From: Thermomicrobiaceae bacterium
Lineage (GTDB): Bacteria > Chloroflexota > Chloroflexia > Thermomicrobiales > Thermomicrobiaceae
Length of the DNA: 7,625 bases
Assembly (NCBI GenBank): GCA_025966355.1
Contig: JAICWZ010000081.1
Location: 1 to 7,625, forward strand
Direction: 5' to 3'
The notes under the pieces are model-generated. The model did no database searches. It was not told the origin of the DNA and worked only from the letters and a program-made list of their open reading frames with translations. This document shows positions 5,903-7,625 of the stretch, piece after piece; within the stretch, counting starts at the first letter, position 1; each line of letters starts with the position of its first letter. Made by a program: the position numbers and the translations under genes.

Positions 5903-5932
5903 TTGGCCGATGTCTCACCCCTGTGTCATGAT
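5903..5932 (+). promoter_or_regulatory. Possible promoter of the SAM hydrolase gene
   Basis: TTGGCC (5903-5908) and CATGAT (5927-5932), with an 18-base spacer and a TG one base before the -10 box. Each hexamer is a four-of-six match, so this is only suggestive. It would leave a leader of roughly 100 bases. Confidence 0.3.
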
Positions 5933-6037
5933 AGCGACGTTCTATCGAGTCATAGCGGGCATGTCGGCCGGAGTCCCAATTGTCGTGCAGCGCGCCGGCT
6001 GCGTGCGGAAAGTGTCGTCGAAAAGAAGGAGTAAGCC

Positions 6038-6856
6038 GTGAGCGCTGCCGCTGATCGCAGTGGGATCGTGTCGATGCTGTCGGACTTCGGACTCCGCGAC
6101 AGCTACGTCGGACAGATGAAAGGGGTTGTCCTCACGATCTGTCCGGAAGCGCGGCTTGTCGATTTGACGCACGAGGTCGCACCGCAGGACGTGACCGAGG
6201 GCGCCTTTCAGCTGGCAACTGCCTGGCGTTCGTTTCCGTCCGGGACCGTGCACGTGGCGGTCGTCGACCCAGACGTCGGGACGTCACGACGAGCGATCGC
6301 GTTCCGGTTCGAAGGGCATTATTTCGTGCTGCCTGACAACGGCCTGGCATCGTTCGTCCTGGGCGCCGAGGAACCGGATCGCGCGGTGTTGCTCGAGCGG
6401 CCGGCTGCCCGGCTTGAGCACGTCTCGTCAACGTTCCACGGGCGCGACGTCTTCGCACCAGCCGGAGCGCAGCTCGCACGCGGGATCGCCCTTGAGGATC
6501 TGGGGAGCACGATCGAACCCGGATCGCTGATACGGCTGTCGGTTCCGGTCGTCGCGTCGGGGAACGGTGTCGCGCGCGGCCCGATCGTCTCGATCGATCA
6601 CTTCGGTAGTTGTCGCACGTTTATTCGCCCCGATGATTTACCCGCTCCGACTGACCGGGTGGTCGTTCGCTGCGGGCGCGCGGTCATTCGCGGCATCGTG
6701 CACACGTATGCCGACGTGTCGGAAGGTCGCACGCTCGCGCTGTTTGGAAGCTATGGTGGGCTGGAAATCGCTGTAAGGACCGGAAGCGCCGCCAAAGCCT
6801 GGGAGCTTGAGCGCGGGATGACGGTGGAAGTGACCGGCTCAGACGAGCCGAGGTGA
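6038..6856 (+). CDS. S-adenosylmethionine hydrolase (DUF62 / hydroxide adenosyltransferase family)
   Basis: 272 residues, normal for the family. The GTG at 6038 has AAGGAG six bases upstream. The N-terminal hallmark SDFGLRDSYVGQMKGV (15-30) and VDLTHEVAPQDV (41-52) identify the group that includes fluorinase, chlorinase and the far commoner SAM hydroxide adenosyltransferases. The Asp-Arg-His triad that activates water in the hydrolases is present: Asp77 and Arg84 in VVDPDVGTSRR and His134 in FHGRDVF. This argues for SAM hydrolysis to adenosine and methionine rather than halogenation. Two departures are visible: DPDVGT instead of the usual DPGVGT, and DHFGSCRTFI (187-196) where relatives have DxFGNxxTNI, so Ser191 and Phe195 replace two conserved Asn. 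These lie in the C-terminal domain that contacts the adenosine and methionine parts of SAM in solved relatives. The cellular role of the family is unclear. The following gene has its own promoter. Confidence 0.9.
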   Translation: MSAAADRSGIVSMLSDFGLRDSYVGQMKGVVLTICPEARLVDLTHEVAPQDVTEGAFQLATAWRSFPSGTVHVAVVDPDVGTSRRAIAFRFEGHYFVLPDNGLASFVLGAEEPDRAVLLERPAARLEHVSSTFHGRDVFAPAGAQLARGIALEDLGSTIEPGSLIRLSVPVVASGNGVARGPIVSIDHFGSCRTFIRPDDLPAPTDRVVVRCGRAVIRGIVHTYADVSEGRTLALFGSYGGLEIAVRTGSAAKAWELERGMTVEVTGSDEPR

Positions 6857-6862
6857 GCCGCC

Positions 6863-6871
6863 TGCTATACT
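6863..6871 (+). promoter_or_regulatory. Extended -10 promoter of the tail-anchored protein gene
   Basis: TGC-TATACT, an extended -10 element seven bases after the SAM hydrolase stop and about 55 bases before the ATG at 6926. It differs by one base from the element before the cyclic-di-AMP receptor. A 6-bp hairpin CGGCTC/GAGCCG (6835-6850) lies where a -35 box would be. Confidence 0.5.
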
Positions 6872-6925
6872 TTGCCGGCAGGACGCGTTGAGCATCACGT
6901 GACGTGAAAGGACGATACCGGCAGC

Positions 6926-7231
6926 ATGGCGAAGAGATCTACACGCACGGGACGGGAAGGCCGTCGAAAGCTCAACGAATCCCAACTTCAGGCGTACCGG
7001 GCGCGCAAGGCCGCCACGGTCGTTGAGACGCCATCGGAGCCAGTCGCCGCAAGTACCGATGCGAAACAGGCTGAACGTTCGTACCGTCGCGCGGTGCAGG
7101 CGGGACATGTCACTGCCTGGGGTCATGTCGGCGAAGAGTACGAGATGATTCGCGCGGACCTCAAACGACTGACGCTCATCACGGTGTTGATGTTCATTAT
7201 CATCATCATCCTCTGGTTCGTTCTGGCGTAA
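6926..7231 (+). CDS. Small tail-anchored membrane protein of unknown function
   Basis: 101 residues. The first 30 residues are strongly basic (MAKRSTRTGREGRRK...), followed by an Ala/Pro/Ser/Thr-rich linker to about 45, a charged, probably helical part (AERSYRRAV to ADLKRL, 49-82), and one hydrophobic helix at about 82-101 ending at the C-terminus (FIIIIILWFVLA). With Lys80 and Arg81 just before the helix, the soluble part should face the cytoplasm. The EYEMIRADLKRL segment before the helix resembles, from memory, small hypothetical proteins common in Chloroflexota; I know no function. The ATG is favoured by position, though AAAGGA (6907-6912) is 13 bases away, longer than ideal. It is transcribed from its own promoter and ends at a strong terminator. 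Confidence 0.82.
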   Translation: MAKRSTRTGREGRRKLNESQLQAYRARKAATVVETPSEPVAASTDAKQAERSYRRAVQAGHVTAWGHVGEEYEMIRADLKRLTLITVLMFIIIIILWFVLA

Positions 7232-7255
7232 CAGACCACCTCGGCGAAGAAATTG

Positions 7256-7282
7256 AACCCCGGCCTGTTACAGGCCGGGGTT
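7256..7282. terminator. Strong hairpin terminator between convergent genes
   Basis: AACCCCGGCCTG (7256-7267) and CAGGCCGGGGTT (7271-7282) form a perfect 12-bp stem with a 3-base loop. It lies between the stops at 7231 (plus) and 7317 (minus). The minus-strand side is followed by TTCAATTTCTT, a better T-rich tail than the plus side, so it probably ends transcripts from both genes. Confidence 0.85.
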
Positions 7283-7316
7283 CGTGCATCTCGTCGAATG
7301 TCGGGTCGGTCTGGGA

Positions 7317-7625
7317 CTATGACTCAACCAGCGGAGAGGCCTCTTCCTCGTCTCCTGGCTCGCCATCTTCCTCAGTGTAGTCGTCGTCGGAGTCCTCGTC
7401 GCTGATTTCGTCGAAGCTTTCGGTTTCTTCGTCGTCATCGTCATCATCGTCGTCGTCATCGAGCAGGTCGGGCTCGAGTTCGCGCGCCATCCGTCGCGTA
7501 TCACGGAGGTATGGCCGCGGTGCGGCGACGGTCGCCTGTCGTTGGAAGGCAACCGGGAACGACGAATCCGGGTCGTGATAGATCTCGCGGAGGATGATGC
7601 GGGCGGTTACGCCGGTCAGGGCGAC
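7317..7625 (-). CDS. Unknown protein with a very acidic C-terminal tail, 5' end outside the window
   Basis: The last 102 residues of a minus-strand gene are visible; the frame is open to the window edge. I do not recognise the family. The folded part reads VALTGVTARIILREIYHDP, then SFPVAFQRQATVAAPRPYLRD and RRMARELEPDLL. After it comes a run of ten Asp codons (7431-7460) followed by two Glu codons, and an Asp/Glu-rich tail to the end (SPLVES). The GAY repeat DNA mixes GAC and GAT, so the homopolymer is of amino acids, not of perfect trinucleotides. Such acidic tails occur in proteins that bind nucleic acids, ribosomes or basic partners, but no role can be claimed. The gene ends 35 bases from a strong terminator on its 3' side. 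Confidence 0.75.
   Translation of the reverse strand, partial: VALTGVTARIILREIYHDPDSSFPVAFQRQATVAAPRPYLRDTRRMARELEPDLLDDDDDDDDDDEETESFDEISDEDSDDDYTEEDGEPGDEEEASPLVES

Noticed and set aside
5983..6003. Hairpin GCAGC/GCTGC as a mobA terminator
   Set aside because: The stem is only 5 bp and has no following T-tract, so it is not convincing.
7425..7463. Trinucleotide microsatellite suggesting phase variation
   Set aside because: The tract mixes GAC and GAT irregularly, and triplet changes would keep the reading frame, so on/off switching is unlikely.

Overview
The window looks like a chromosomal segment from a GC-rich bacterium, most likely of the Chloroflexota, class Thermomicrobia (Sphaerobacter-like). 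This assignment is an inference. It rests on the high GC content, the GTG starts, the paired 'W-x3-GGLAIFGYP ... VQYFERARFE' repeats in a secreted protein, and a small basic protein with a single C-terminal membrane helix. I see no mobile elements, CRISPR arrays, rRNA or tRNA.

Layout. Bases 1-1538 (minus strand) hold most of a thiamine-diphosphate-dependent decarboxylase/synthase whose C-terminus is cut by the window edge. A 324-bp divergent intergenic region follows. Next is a secreted polysaccharide deacetylase with two N-terminal repeats (1863-3200, plus). It converges with a UlaG-like metallo-beta-lactamase-fold hydrolase (3197-3841, minus), and the two stop codons overlap by 4 bases. Divergent from the hydrolase is a two-gene unit: a PII-like cyclic-di-AMP receptor of the DarA/PstA type (4002-4328) and a 94-residue unknown protein whose GTG start lies two bases after the receptor stop. 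A bidirectional terminator separates this unit from a tiny SWIM zinc-finger protein (4687-4944, minus). That gene has a near-consensus promoter and a roughly 195-nt leader containing a terminator-like hairpin. On the plus strand follow mobA (5219-5884), an S-adenosylmethionine hydrolase of the DUF62 family (6038-6856) and a tail-anchored small protein (6926-7231), then a strong terminator. The window ends in a minus-strand gene, 5' end outside the window, that encodes a very acidic C-terminal tail.

How the genes relate. This is mostly a run of independently transcribed single genes with housekeeping or signalling roles. The only clearly coupled pair is the cyclic-di-AMP receptor and the unknown 94-residue protein. 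No complete pathway is encoded. The observations most worth following up are the leader/attenuator-like RNA in front of the SWIM gene, the unknown partner of the cyclic-di-AMP receptor, and a SAM hydrolase homologue with changes in its C-terminal adenosine-binding motif.
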